A stretch of 64,000 nucleotides of DNA from Streptomyces calvus (GCF_006782915.1 NZ_VCNP01000043.1:310001-374000), one strand, 5' to 3'. Counted from the first letter of the stretch, positions 54,262-62,749 are shown. Numbers and translations are program-made. Notes: generated by a model from the sequence alone, not told the origin.

Positions 54262-55554
54262 ATGCCTGACCAGTCCACCCCGCCGCCCCCGCCGCCCCAG
54301 CCCGGCCCCGTTCCCGAGCTGTTCACCTGGGAGTTCGCCGCCGACCCCTACCCCGCCTACGCCTGGCTGCGCGAGCACGCGCCGGTGCACCGCACGCGGC
54401 TGCCCAGCGGTGTCGAGGCCTGGCTGGTCACCCGGTACGCCGACGCCCGGCAGACCCTCGCCGACCCGCGCCTGTCCAAGAACCCCGCTCACCACGACGA
54501 GCCCGCGCACGCCAAGGGCAAGACGGGCATCCCGGGGGAGCGCCAGGCGGAGCTGATGACGCACCTGCTCAACATCGACCCGCCGGACCACACCCGGCTG
54601 CGGCGCCTGGTCAGCAAGGCGTTCACCCCGCGCCGGGTCGCCGAGTTCGAGCCCCGGGTGCGGGAGCTGACCGACGGACTCATCGACCGGTTCGCGGAGA
54701 GCGGCTCCGCCGACCTCATCCACGAGTTCGCCTTCCCCCTGCCCATCTACGCCATCTGCGACCTGCTCGGCGTCCCCCGCGAGGACCAGGACGACTTCCG
54801 GGACTGGGCGGGCATGATGATCCGTCACCAGGGCGGGCCGCGGGGCGGCGTCGCCCGGTCCGTGAAGAAGATGCGCGGCTACCTCGCCGAGCTCATCCAC
54901 CGCAAACGGGAGGAACTGCCCGCGGAACCGGCCCCGGGCGAGGACCTCATCTCCGGTCTGATCCGCGCCTCCGACCACGGCGAGCACCTCACCGAGAACG
55001 AGGCCGCCGCCATGGCGTTCATCCTGCTGTTCGCCGGCTTCGAGACGACCGTCAACCTCATCGGCAACGGCACCTACGCCCTGCTCACCCACCCCGGCCA
55101 GCGCGAGCGCCTGCAACGGGCCCTCGCCGACGGGGACCGGGGACTGCTGGCGACCGGAGTCGAGGAACTGCTGCGCTACGACGGCCCCGTGGAGCTCGCC
55201 ACCTGGCGGTTCGCCACCGAGCCGGTCACCATCGGCGGCCGGCACATCGCGGCCGGCGACCCGGTCCTCGTCGTGCTCGCCGCCGCCGACCGCGACCCGG
55301 AGCGGTTCGCCGACCCGGACGCGCTCGACCTCGGCCGGCGCGACAACCAGCACCTGGGGTACGGGCACGGCATCCACTACTGCCTCGGCGCGCCGCTGGC
55401 CCGCCTGGAAGGACAGACCGCGCTCGCCGCGCTGCTGACCCGGCTGCCGGACCTGAGACTCGCGGTGGAACCGGACGAACTGCGCTGGCGCGGCGGGCTC
55501 ATCATGCGCGGACTGCGCACGCTGCCAGTGGAGTTCACCCCGTCGCGCCGCTGA
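54262..55554 (+). CDS. Cytochrome P450, CYP107U-like
   Basis: The 430-residue soluble P450 has the oxygen-binding I-helix AGFETTVNLIGNG, K-helix ExxR (EELLRYDGPVELAT), and heme loop GYGHGIHYCLGAPLARLEGQ with the Cys ligand. From memory the S. coelicolor gene in this neighbourhood (mazG before, rpf genes after) is the orphan CYP107U1, reported to be needed for normal sporulation. Identity to it is an inference from position and family. Partner ferredoxin genes are not adjacent, so redox partners must come from elsewhere. The substrate is unknown. ATG 54262. Confidence 0.9.
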   Translation: MPDQSTPPPPPPQPGPVPELFTWEFAADPYPAYAWLREHAPVHRTRLPSGVEAWLVTRYADARQTLADPRLSKNPAHHDEPAHAKGKTGIPGERQAELMTHLLNIDPPDHTRLRRLVSKAFTPRRVAEFEPRVRELTDGLIDRFAESGSADLIHEFAFPLPIYAICDLLGVPREDQDDFRDWAGMMIRHQGGPRGGVARSVKKMRGYLAELIHRKREELPAEPAPGEDLISGLIRASDHGEHLTENEAAAMAFILLFAGFETTVNLIGNGTYALLTHPGQRERLQRALADGDRGLLATGVEELLRYDGPVELATWRFATEPVTIGGRHIAAGDPVLVVLAAADRDPERFADPDALDLGRRDNQHLGYGHGIHYCLGAPLARLEGQTALAALLTRLPDLRLAVEPDELRWRGGLIMRGLRTLPVEFTPSRR

Positions 55555-55646
55555 CCGACGGCCGCCGCGCCCGTGCCCACGAGCCGACCAGCGCAAACAT
55601 GACATGGCCTCAACTCTGTGATCTTCACGTGATCTGCGCGGCATGA

Positions 55647-55678
55647 ACTTGTGACAAGTGATCCTCTGCGGATACGTT
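55647..55678 (+). promoter_or_regulatory. Candidate rpfC promoter with 13-bp palindrome
   Basis: ACTTGTGACAAGT (55647-55659) is a perfect palindrome around G. Within it TTGTGA could be a -35, 18 bp upstream of TACGTT (55673-55678) as -10. It lies 67-98 bp before the gene start. Confidence 0.4.
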
Positions 55679-55744
55679 CACCCATCAGCGCGGCACCTCG
55701 GTTTGCTCGCCGCGGGTCATTGCTGTCTTGCGAAAGGTCTCCGC

Positions 55745-56749
55745 ATGCTCTCCGGGAACGGTCGGCACCGCCGCCCCCGTCAGGCTCCGGCTCTCCTCGT
55801 CGCGGCCGGAGTGACCGGCTCCGCCATCGCGATCCCGCTCCTCGGAGCGGGCAGCGCCAGCGCGGCCGACGGCGCGACCTGGGACCGGGTCGCCGAGTGC
55901 GAGAGCGGCGGTTCCTGGAGCCAGAACACCGGCAACGGCTACTACGGCGGCCTGCAGTTGACCCAGGACGACTGGGAGGCCTACGGCGGCCTCGACTACG
56001 CGCCGAGCGCCGACCAGGCCAGCCGGGGACAGCAGATAACCGTGGCCGAGCGGATCCTGGCCGACCAGGGCGTCGGCGCGTGGCGCACCTGCGGACTGCT
56101 CGCCGGCCTGGAGCAGGACTCGGTGTCGGGCGACATCGACACGGGCGTGGTGGAGGACGCGACACCGGACGCGTCCGAATCGCCGGACTCCGGCGATTCG
56201 TCCGCCTCCTCCTCGCCGACGCCCACCTCCGACCCGTCGGCCGACGCGGAGCGGACGGACGGGACGGACGGAACGGACGCCACGCAGAGTCCGCAGAACA
56301 CGACCGGCGAGTCGGCCGACCCCTCCGCCACCTCCGGCGCCTCCGAGTCCGAGGGCCCGGAAGCGGAAGCCTCGCCCTCGACCACCCCCGGAAGCGACGA
56401 GTCGGACAAGTCGGAAAGCGCCGAGGGGTCTTCGGGCTCCGCCGACACCGGGACCTCCGGCGGCGGCCGCCACCGCGGCGAGAGCGCCGACGAGGGCACG
56501 ACCGAGGACCGTCCGTCCGCGTCGTCCGGCCGGCACGCCTCGCGCGACTCCGACGCCGCGCGCGACGCGGCCGACGGCTCCTACACCGTGCGTACCGGCG
56601 ACAGCCTCTCGTCCATCGCGGACTCCCTTGGGCTGAGCGGCGGATGGCGGCCCCTCTACGCCGAGAACGAGCAGGTCGTGGGCGCCGACCCGGACCTCAT
56701 CCTGCCCGGTCAGGAGCTTGCGGTGGGGATCGAGCCGGGCGGGAAGTGA
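55745..56749 (+). CDS. rpfC: Resuscitation-promoting factor with LysM, RpfC-like
   Basis: Rpf proteins cleave peptidoglycan to allow spore germination and regrowth. The 334-residue precursor has a signal peptide (APALLVAAGVTGSAIAIPLL, cleavage after ASA) and a lysozyme-like Rpf domain (ATWDRVAECESGGSWSQNTG with catalytic Glu in CESGG). A long Ser/Asp/Glu-rich linker (about 140-275) and a C-terminal LysM (YTVRTGDSLSSIADSLGLSG) follow. ATG 55745 has GAAAGG upstream. It precedes rpfA. Name is by neighbourhood with S. coelicolor and may differ from local usage. Confidence 0.88.
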   Translation: MLSGNGRHRRPRQAPALLVAAGVTGSAIAIPLLGAGSASAADGATWDRVAECESGGSWSQNTGNGYYGGLQLTQDDWEAYGGLDYAPSADQASRGQQITVAERILADQGVGAWRTCGLLAGLEQDSVSGDIDTGVVEDATPDASESPDSGDSSASSSPTPTSDPSADAERTDGTDGTDATQSPQNTTGESADPSATSGASESEGPEAEASPSTTPGSDESDKSESAEGSSGSADTGTSGGGRHRGESADEGTTEDRPSASSGRHASRDSDAARDAADGSYTVRTGDSLSSIADSLGLSGGWRPLYAENEQVVGADPDLILPGQELAVGIEPGGK

Positions 56750-56940
56750 CGCGCCGCCGGGGCGAAGGGCGATGCGTCAAGCGGCTTCGCTCCGGCGGAA
56801 GTTGGCGTCACGGTTCGCGCTGAATGTCCGGTTTAAAGACTGTGAGAGATAGGTCTCAGAAGCCCTGATCGTCTTTGTCTTTCCGCGGGCCGCGTGTTTA
56901 CGGTCGTGACCGCTCGCCACCGCGGGCCCCGGCTGCCGCC

Positions 56941-57131
56941 ACGCCTAATCCTGCCAGTGGCAGCACGGGAACAGTCGACGCGTCATGCGCCGTAGGCAGG
57001 AGCGGGGGACCCAAGGTAGGCGCCGAGTCCGGGCAGTCGACGGACACGGCTCGGGGTGAAGCCGCGTCCCGTGAGGGACGTGGCCGGGCAACTCAACCGG
57101 CCCGAACCCGACAGCTCACCTCGCAGGCGTC
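56941..57131 (+). promoter_or_regulatory. c-di-AMP riboswitch (ydaO/yuaA motif)
   Basis: The leader of rpfA contains the conserved ydaO blocks in order: CGGGGGACCCA (57003), GGCGCCGAGTCC (57019), CTCGGGGTGAAGCC (57051), CCGGGCAACTC and CCCGAACCCGACAGCTCACC followed by TCGCAGGCGT. ACGCCTA near 56941 pairs with AGGCGT near 57125 to close P1. In S. coelicolor a c-di-AMP riboswitch is reported to control rpfA. It ends 18 bp before the rpfA ATG. Confidence 0.92.
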
Positions 57132-57148
57132 GGTGAGGGGATCAATCC

Positions 57149-57835
57149 ATGCTGTTTTCCGGCAAGGGCAAGCACCGCCGTCCGTCCAAGGCCACCCGCG
57201 CCATCGCCGTCACCGGTGTCGTCGGCGCCGCCGTCGCCGCCCCGCTGATGGCGGCCGGCAACGCCTCCGCCGCCACCGCCTCCGAGTGGGACGCCGTCGC
57301 CCAGTGCGAGTCCGGCGGCAACTGGTCCATCAACACCGGCAACGGTTACTACGGCGGTCTGCAGTTCTCCGCCTCCACCTGGGCCGCGTACGGCGGCACC
57401 GCGTACGCCGCCTCCGCCGACCAGGCCACCAAGGCCCAGCAGATCGAGATCGCCGAGAAGGTCCTCGCGGGCCAGGGCAAGGGCGCCTGGCCGGTCTGCG
57501 GCACGGGCCTGTCGAGCACCCCGTACAGCGGTGGCGGCTCCACTCAGACCCCGGAGAGCGGCTCCACCGAGTCCCGCGAGACCGAGCAGAAGGCCTCCCG
57601 GTCCACCGAGCGCCCGGCCGCCGAGCAGCAGGCGAAGAAGACCGTCACCACTCCGACCGGCAAGAAGGTCGCCAAGGGCGACGGCGAGTACAAGGTCGTC
57701 AAGGGCGACACCCTCAGCTCGATCGCCGAGGAGCACGACGTCAAGGGCGGCTGGGCCGAGCTGTTCGAGCTGAACGACGACATCGTCGACGACGCCGACC
57801 TCATCTACCCGGGCCAGCAGCTGCACCTGAAGTAA
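57149..57835 (+). CDS. rpfA: Resuscitation-promoting factor with LysM, RpfA
   Basis: RpfA is a secreted muralytic enzyme. The 228-residue precursor has a signal peptide (ATRAIAVTGVVGAAVAAPLM, cleavage after SAAT-type site near 39), the Rpf domain SEWDAVAQCESGGNWSINTG with catalytic Glu in CESGG, a charged linker and LysM (YKVVKGDTLSSIAEEHDVKG). The ribosome site GAGGGG lies immediately downstream of the c-di-AMP riboswitch. Its expression should fall or rise with c-di-AMP; in S. coelicolor the ligand is reported to lower rpfA expression. A terminator follows. Confidence 0.95.
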   Translation: MLFSGKGKHRRPSKATRAIAVTGVVGAAVAAPLMAAGNASAATASEWDAVAQCESGGNWSINTGNGYYGGLQFSASTWAAYGGTAYAASADQATKAQQIEIAEKVLAGQGKGAWPVCGTGLSSTPYSGGGSTQTPESGSTESRETEQKASRSTERPAAEQQAKKTVTTPTGKKVAKGDGEYKVVKGDTLSSIAEEHDVKGGWAELFELNDDIVDDADLIYPGQQLHLK

Positions 57836-57932
57836 GGGCACGGCCCTCCCGGTCCGCGGCCCTCGGGTCCTCACCCGGCCCCTGGGTCCTTCCCGGCCCC
57901 ACGGCCGTTCCCCCCGGCCCACGGGCTCCCCG

Positions 57933-57975
57933 CCCCGGTGCGTTTTCCCCCGTACGCACCGGGGTGGGGCTTTTT
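57933..57975 (+). terminator. Terminator after rpfA
   Basis: CCCCGGTGCG pairs with CGCACCGGGG around a 12-base loop, followed by TGGGGCTTTTT. The T-run is unusually clear for this genome. Confidence 0.85.
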
Positions 57976-58165
57976 CCGGTCCGCCTTTCGCCCGGGTTGC
58001 GATCCGGTTTCCGTTCCAGGCTTTGTTCCGTTCGGAAACAATTTACTCTCGGTTCTGTCCATGGGTCGGGCGACCGGCTGGCCGATCGCCCGGAGCCGGT
58101 TAGGCTCGGTCTCGCAGAGCCACCGCGGCCCTGCCCACCGCGTCACATCCACGAAGGAGATGCTC

Positions 58166-59446
58166 GTGCCGTCCATCGACGTCGTCGTAGCCCGGGAAAT
58201 CCTGGACTCCCGAGGCAACCCCACGGTCGAGGTCGAGGTCGGCCTCGACGACGGCAGCACGGGTCGTGCCGCCGTCCCCTCCGGCGCCTCCACCGGCGCC
58301 TTCGAGGCCATCGAACTCCGTGACGGCGATGCCGGCCGTTACCTGGGCAAGGGCGTCGAGAAGGCCGTGCTGGCCGTCATCGAGCAGATCGGCCCGGAGC
58401 TCGTCGGTTACGACGCCACCGAGCAGCGCCTGATCGACCAGGCGATGTTCGACCTGGACGCCACCGACAACAAGGGCTCCCTCGGCGCCAACGCCATCCT
58501 CGGTGTCTCGCTCGCCGTCGCCCACGCCGCCTCCGAGGCCAGCGACCTGCCGCTGTTCCGCTACCTGGGCGGCCCGAACGCGCACCTGCTGCCGGTGCCG
58601 ATGATGAACATCCTGAACGGCGGCTCGCACGCCGACTCCAACGTGGACATCCAGGAGTTCATGATCGCCCCGATCGGCGCGGAGTCCTTCTCCGAGGCCC
58701 TGCGCTGGGGCGCCGAGGTCTACCACACCCTGAAGAAGGTCCTGAAGAGCAAGGGCCTGGCCACCGGCCTCGGCGACGAGGGCGGCTTCGCCCCGAACCT
58801 CGGCTCCAACCGCGAGGCCCTCGACCTCATCCTGGAAGCGATCAAGGAAGCCGGCTACACCCCCGGCGAGCAGATCGCCCTCGCGCTCGACGTCGCCGCC
58901 TCCGAGTTCTACAAGGACGGCGTCTACACCTTCGAGGGCAAGGAGCGCAGCGCCGCCGAGATGACCGAGTACTACGCGGAGCTCGTCGACGCGTACCCGC
59001 TCGTGTCCATCGAGGACCCGCTGTTCGAGGACGACTGGGAGGGCTGGAAGACCATCACCGCCAAGCTCGGTGACAAGGTCCAGCTCGTCGGCGACGACCT
59101 GTTCGTCACCAACCCCGAGCGCCTCGCCCGCGGCATCGAGGAGGGCGCCGCCAACGCCCTGCTGGTGAAGGTCAACCAGATCGGTTCGCTGACCGAGACC
59201 CTGGACGCCGTCGAGCTGGCCCAGCGCAGCGGCTTCAAGTGCATGATGTCGCACCGCTCCGGCGAGACCGAGGACGTCACCATCGCCGACCTGGCCGTCG
59301 CCACCAACTGCGGCCAGATCAAGACCGGCGCCCCGGCCCGCTCCGAGCGCGTCGCCAAGTACAACCAGCTGCTGCGCATCGAGGAGATCCTCGACGACGC
59401 CGCGGTGTACGCCGGCCGCAGCGCGTTCCCGCGCTTCAAGGGCTGA
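58166..59446 (+). CDS. eno: Enolase (2-phosphoglycerate dehydratase)
   Basis: Enolase interconverts 2-phosphoglycerate and PEP in glycolysis and is a degradosome partner in some bacteria. The 426-residue protein matches family length and has IDVVVAREILDSRGNPTVEV, GDEGGFAPNL, SIEDPLFEDDW and the signature LLVKVNQIGSLTETLDA with MSHRSGETEDV. GTG 58166 is preceded by AAGGAG and six bases; the upstream frame is not coding. Together with ppc it feeds PEP metabolism. A hairpin lies after the stop, and the divIC gene is next on the same strand. Confidence 0.98.
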   Translation: MPSIDVVVAREILDSRGNPTVEVEVGLDDGSTGRAAVPSGASTGAFEAIELRDGDAGRYLGKGVEKAVLAVIEQIGPELVGYDATEQRLIDQAMFDLDATDNKGSLGANAILGVSLAVAHAASEASDLPLFRYLGGPNAHLLPVPMMNILNGGSHADSNVDIQEFMIAPIGAESFSEALRWGAEVYHTLKKVLKSKGLATGLGDEGGFAPNLGSNREALDLILEAIKEAGYTPGEQIALALDVAASEFYKDGVYTFEGKERSAAEMTEYYAELVDAYPLVSIEDPLFEDDWEGWKTITAKLGDKVQLVGDDLFVTNPERLARGIEEGAANALLVKVNQIGSLTETLDAVELAQRSGFKCMMSHRSGETEDVTIADLAVATNCGQIKTGAPARSERVAKYNQLLRIEEILDDAAVYAGRSAFPRFKG

Positions 59447-59472
59447 CCCGACCCGTAAGTAGCGGCGTCGTA

Positions 59473-59517
59473 CGTACGTCCCCGTACTCGGTCCCGTACC
59501 GTGTCCGGGGACGTACG
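59473..59517 (+). terminator. Hairpin after eno
   Basis: CGTACGTCCCCG at 59473-59484 pairs with CGGGGACGTACG at 59506-59517, with a 21-base loop. It lies 26 bp after the eno stop. Confidence 0.65.
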
Positions 59518-59550
59518 CGCGTATGACGGTGGAACGGGAGGCGGGGAGAC

Positions 59551-60027
59551 ATGGCCGTGAAGGACCGGGACCGTTTCTCCACCGCGACCAGGATCCGGCT
59601 GATCGGTGAGCAGACCGCGGCCCGGGTCTACCGCTCGCAGACCAAACGGCAGGCCCGCCGCTCCCGGCTCACCGGCCGGGCGGCGCTGCTCGCCCTGGTG
59701 GTCTGCTCGCTGATCGTGGCCCTCGCCTACCCGATGCGGCAGTACGTCTCCCAGCGGGCGGAGATCGCCGACCTCCAGCAGGAGCAGGACGAGGCCCGCC
59801 AACGCGTCGAACGGCTGCGCGACCTGAAGGCGCGCTGGCAGGACGACGCGTACGCCGAGCAGGAGATCCGCCGGCGCCTGCACTACGTCATGCCCGGCGA
59901 GACCGGCTACATCGTCGTCGACCCGGGTCCGGCCGAGCAGTCGCGCACCGACCTCGACGCCGCCGACCGCCCCTGGTACGCGAACGTCTGGGACGGCGTC
60001 GACAAGGCCGACGCCGCCGCCCGGTGA
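59551..60027 (+). CDS. divIC: DivIC/FtsB-type septum formation initiator
   Basis: FtsB/DivIC bridges FtsL and FtsQ in the divisome. The 158-residue protein has a basic N-terminus, a single membrane helix (ALLALVVCSLIVALAYPM, about 49-66), a coiled coil (EIADLQQEQDEARQRVERLR) and the family RRRLHYVMPGETGYIVVD block. Position after eno is the usual actinobacterial order (eno-divIC-DUF501-ppx). ATG 59551 has GGGAGG upstream. The next gene starts 110 bp after. Confidence 0.92.
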   Translation: MAVKDRDRFSTATRIRLIGEQTAARVYRSQTKRQARRSRLTGRAALLALVVCSLIVALAYPMRQYVSQRAEIADLQQEQDEARQRVERLRDLKARWQDDAYAEQEIRRRLHYVMPGETGYIVVDPGPAEQSRTDLDAADRPWYANVWDGVDKADAAAR

Positions 60028-60060
60028 CCCTTCGCCGAACGCCGCACAGACTTCGCGGAG

Positions 60061-60119
60061 CCCCGCAGAGATCCACAGAGCCCCGCAGAGATCCGCAAGA
60101 CCCGCAGAGATCCGCAGAA
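60061..60119 (+). repeat. 20-bp tandem repeat x3 in a short spacer
   Basis: CCCCGCAGAGATCC plus six varying bases recurs at 60061, 60081 and 60101 with a 20-bp period, the third copy lacking one C. A partial copy of the theme occurs just before. It lies in the leader of the DUF501 gene. Confidence 0.8.
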
Positions 60120-60137
60120 AGACAGATAAAGGCAGAT

Positions 60138-60683
60138 ATGGACACGCCTCCGCCCACGACCCCGCGCACCGAGCCCACCGACGCGGACGTCGAGGCCTTC
60201 AAGCAGCAGCTCGGGCGGCCCCCGCGCGGGCTGCGCGCCATCGCGCACCGCTGCCCCTGCGGGCAGCCGGACGTCGTGGAGACCGCGCCGAGGCTGCCCG
60301 ACGGCACCCCCTTCCCGACGCTGTACTACCTCACCTGTCCGCGGGCCGCCTCGGCGATCGGGACGCTGGAGGCGAACGGCGTGATGAAGGAGATGACGGA
60401 GCGGCTGGCCACCGACCCGGAGCTGGCCGCCGCCTACCGCGCGGCGCACGAGGACTACATCCGGCGCCGCGACGAGATCGAGGAGCTGAAGAACTTCCCC
60501 AGCGCAGGCGGCATGCCGGACCGGGTGAAGTGCCTGCACGTCCTGGTCGGCCACTCGCTGGCCGCCGGCCCCGGCGTCAACCCGCTGGGTGACGAGGCGC
60601 TGGCGATGCTGCCGGAGTGGTGGCGCAAGGGCCCCTGCGTGCCGCTTGCCGAGTCCGCCACGGAGAAGGAGGACGGTCAGTGA
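60138..60683 (+). CDS. DUF501 family protein
   Basis: The 181-residue soluble protein has the DUF501 features: DADVEAFKQQLGRPPRGLRA, AHRCPCGQPDVVETAPRLPD and GTPFPTLYYLTCPRA, then RVKCLHVLVGHSLAAGPGVN. The family is conserved throughout Actinobacteria next to eno/divIC/ppx, and its function is not established. Cys residues in CPCGQP, TCP and KCLH could bind metal. ATG 60138 has AAAGG upstream. Its stop overlaps the ppx start (GTGA), so the two are coupled. Confidence 0.9.
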   Translation: MDTPPPTTPRTEPTDADVEAFKQQLGRPPRGLRAIAHRCPCGQPDVVETAPRLPDGTPFPTLYYLTCPRAASAIGTLEANGVMKEMTERLATDPELAAAYRAAHEDYIRRRDEIEELKNFPSAGGMPDRVKCLHVLVGHSLAAGPGVNPLGDEALAMLPEWWRKGPCVPLAESATEKEDGQ

Positions 60684-61633
60684 CCCGGGTCGCCGCCGTC
60701 GACTGCGGTACCAACTCCATCCGCCTGTTGGTGGCCGACGTGGAGCCGGCCACCGGTGAACTGGCCGAGCTGGACCGGCGGATGACGATCGTCCGGCTCG
60801 GCCAGGGCGTCGACCGGACGGGCCGGCTGGCGCCCGAGGCGCTGGAGCGGACCTTCGCCGCCTGCCGCGAGTACGCGGAGATCATCAAGGAGCACGGCGC
60901 GGAACGCCTCCGCTTCGTCGCCACCTCCGCCTCCCGTGACGCCGAGAACCGCGACGAGTTCGTGCGCGGGGTGCTGGACATCCTGGGCGTGGAGCCCGAG
61001 GTCATCACCGGCGACCAGGAGGCCGAGTTCTCCTTCACCGGCGCCACCAAGGAGCTGACGGGCCGTTCCGGCCTGCGCCGCCCGTTCCTGGTCGTGGACA
61101 TCGGCGGCGGCTCGACCGAGTTCGTCGTCGGCGACGACCACGTGCGCGCCGCCCGCTCCGTGGACGTCGGCTGCGTCCGGATGACCGAGCGGCACCTGGT
61201 GCGGGACGGGGCCGTGACGGACCCGCCGAGCGAGGAGCAGATCGCGGCGATGCGCGCCGACATCGAGGCCGCCCTCGACCGCGCCGAGGAGACGGTTCCG
61301 CTGCGCGAGGCGCACACCCTGGTCGGCCTGGCCGGCTCGGTCACGACGGTGTCGGCCATCGCCCAGGACCTCCCCGAGTACGACTCCGAGGCGATCCACC
61401 ACTCACGCGTCTCCCGCGACCGGGTCCGCGAGATCACCCACTGGCTGCTGCGCTCCACGCACGCCGAACGCGCGGCCGTGCCCTCGATGCACCCGGGCCG
61501 GGTCGACGTCATCGGCGCGGGCGCGCTGGTCCTGCTGTCGATCATGGAGCGGATCGGCGCGCAGGAGGTCGTGGTGTCGGAGCACGACATCCTCGACGGG
61601 ATCGCTCACAGCTGCGCCGCCGAGGCGCGCTGA
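60680..61633 (+). CDS. ppx: Exopolyphosphatase / guanosine pentaphosphatase (Ppx/GppA)
   Basis: Ppx/GppA enzymes release phosphate from polyphosphate or convert pppGpp to ppGpp. The 317-residue actin-fold protein has VAAVDCGTNSIRLLVADV, GDQEAEFSFTGATKELT, the phosphate-2 motif LVVDIGGGSTEFVVGDD and LVGLAGSVTTVSAI. It lacks the C-terminal domains of E. coli Ppx, as do other actinobacterial short forms. GTG 60680 overlaps the DUF501 stop with GAAGGAGG upstream. The TA pair on the opposite strand follows. Confidence 0.93.
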   Translation: MTRVAAVDCGTNSIRLLVADVEPATGELAELDRRMTIVRLGQGVDRTGRLAPEALERTFAACREYAEIIKEHGAERLRFVATSASRDAENRDEFVRGVLDILGVEPEVITGDQEAEFSFTGATKELTGRSGLRRPFLVVDIGGGSTEFVVGDDHVRAARSVDVGCVRMTERHLVRDGAVTDPPSEEQIAAMRADIEAALDRAEETVPLREAHTLVGLAGSVTTVSAIAQDLPEYDSEAIHHSRVSRDRVREITHWLLRSTHAERAAVPSMHPGRVDVIGAGALVLLSIMERIGAQEVVVSEHDILDGIAHSCAAEAR

Positions 61634-61670
61634 GGGGCACTGTCGAACGATCCTGGCACCGGGCGGGGCG

Positions 61671-61940
61671 TCAGAGGTTGCGGTAGACGTCCCGCCGGTC
61701 GCCCACCTTGACCACGAGGACGACGAGTTCACCATCGTTGATCTGGTAGGCGACCCGGTAGCTACCGACCCTGAGCCGGCAGAGGCCCGACGGGCCGGTG
61801 AGTTTCTTGACGTCGGCGTCCTGGCGGTACGGGTCGTCACCGAGCGCGGTCAGCGCGGTCAGGATGCGCATGGCGTCGGGGCGGCTGATGGCCCGGAGCT
61901 GCCGCTGCGCCGCCGTGGTGAACCGGAAGGCGTACTTCAC
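61671..61940 (-). CDS. RelE/ParE-family toxin
   Basis: The 89-residue protein has the RelE fold pattern: YAFRFTTAAQRQLRAISR, KLTGPSGLCRLRVGSYRVAY and a C-terminal VVKVGDRRDVYRNL. RelE toxins cleave mRNA on ribosomes. The gene overlaps the antitoxin stop by four bases (ATGA). The conserved basic and aromatic residues (Arg in LCRLRVGSYRVAY, Tyr near the end) are present. It is convergent with ppx, whose stop is 37 bp away, and may be a recent insertion in the ppx-ndh interval. Confidence 0.88.
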   Translation of the reverse strand: MKYAFRFTTAAQRQLRAISRPDAMRILTALTALGDDPYRQDADVKKLTGPSGLCRLRVGSYRVAYQINDGELVVLVVKVGDRRDVYRNL

Positions 61941-62209
61941 GCCGCGTCGCCGTTCTGTTCGGTGAACAGGTCCGCCAGCAGTTCCGCCATCGTCACGGTG
62001 GGGCCGCCCTCGGCCAGGACCGCTTCGGCCTCGCGCGCCAGCATGACGTCGGCCGCTTCCTCCAGGGCTTCGAAGTCTGCGATCGGGACCACGGCCGCCA
62101 CCGGGGCGCCGTTGCGCGTGATGACGGTCGGGACACCTTCCTCGGCCCGGTTGATGTGATCGGCGAGGTGCGCGCGGGCTTCCCGTACGGTCACGGTGTT
62201 CTCAGTCAT
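61937..62209 (-). CDS. Phd/YefM-family antitoxin
   Basis: The 90-residue protein has the Phd/YefM fold (TVTVREARAHLADHINRAEE, then GVPTVITRNGAPVAAVVPIA) with an acidic C-terminal toxin-binding tail. It precedes the toxin gene, the usual order, and probably represses the operon with it at the TGTACA sites just upstream. ATG 62209 is chosen over the longer frame since it begins with the conserved strand; the upstream frame crosses the operator. Confidence 0.9.
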   Translation of the reverse strand: MTENTVTVREARAHLADHINRAEEGVPTVITRNGAPVAAVVPIADFEALEEAADVMLAREAEAVLAEGGPTVTMAELLADLFTEQNGDAA

Positions 62210-62217
62210 GGAGTCAG

Positions 62218-62237
62218 TGTACGCGCCTGCGTGTACA
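62218..62237 (-). promoter_or_regulatory. TGTACA-type operator of the toxin-antitoxin operon
   Basis: TGTACG at 62218 and TGTACA at 62232 are spaced 14 bp apart, starting 9 bp upstream of the antitoxin start. TGTACA cores are the known recognition words of YefM-YoeB operators. Autoregulation is inferred. Confidence 0.55.
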
Positions 62238-62414
62238 CAACGCAGGCTCAGGGGGGAATCGCGTTCGTGCGCGATCCTCGACGGCATCGCCTGGTCCGTG
62301 GCCTGAGTCTCCTTTATTACCGATCGGTAGCACTCTGCTGAGCTGTCGGGATAGCGTTTGAGCGGCCTTCGGAGGGTCGGTGCGGGCCCTGTGGAGGGGG
62401 TCCGCCGAGAATGT

Positions 62415-62432
62415 TCGTGAACTTCTTCACAA
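62415..62432 (+). promoter_or_regulatory. Rex-like operator 1 upstream of ndh
   Basis: TCGTGAACTTCTTCACAA closely matches the Rex consensus TTGTGAACGCGTTCACAA. It lies about 320 bp upstream of ndh. The NADH-sensing repressor Rex is known to control ndh in S. coelicolor. Confidence 0.65.
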
Positions 62433-62494
62433 GGAATTGGCCCCGGTGGATCGAAGAACTTGATTCTGTTGACCCGTTCGGGGCCCCAACACCC

Positions 62495-62512
62495 CTTTGA
62501 ACGCGTTCAGAA
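62495..62512 (+). promoter_or_regulatory. Rex-like operator 2 upstream of ndh
   Basis: CTTTGAACGCGTTCAGAA has 15 of 18 matches to the Rex consensus, with a perfect 12-bp palindrome TGAACGCGTTCA at its centre. It lies 80 bp downstream of the first site. Apart from these sites the 540-bp region between the antitoxin and ndh holds nothing I recognise. Confidence 0.6.
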
Positions 62513-62749
62513 GGCGCCGGGAGCGGTGGGCCCGGGAAGGCACGGGTCGACTCGGAGTCCGCCCTCACAACGCCCTCCGGTCGACAGAGAGGCAGCTCAC
62601 GCGGCATTGACAACGTCCCGTCGGGTGAGCCGGTTCCCGTCACGCGCTGTGATCTGGATCAAAAAGCGCGGGAGTGTAACACAGGGGCTGTCGGACCTTG
62701 TGAAGGGGCGCACGAGGTACCCCCTCCGAGCGGGTGGATACTCGATGGC

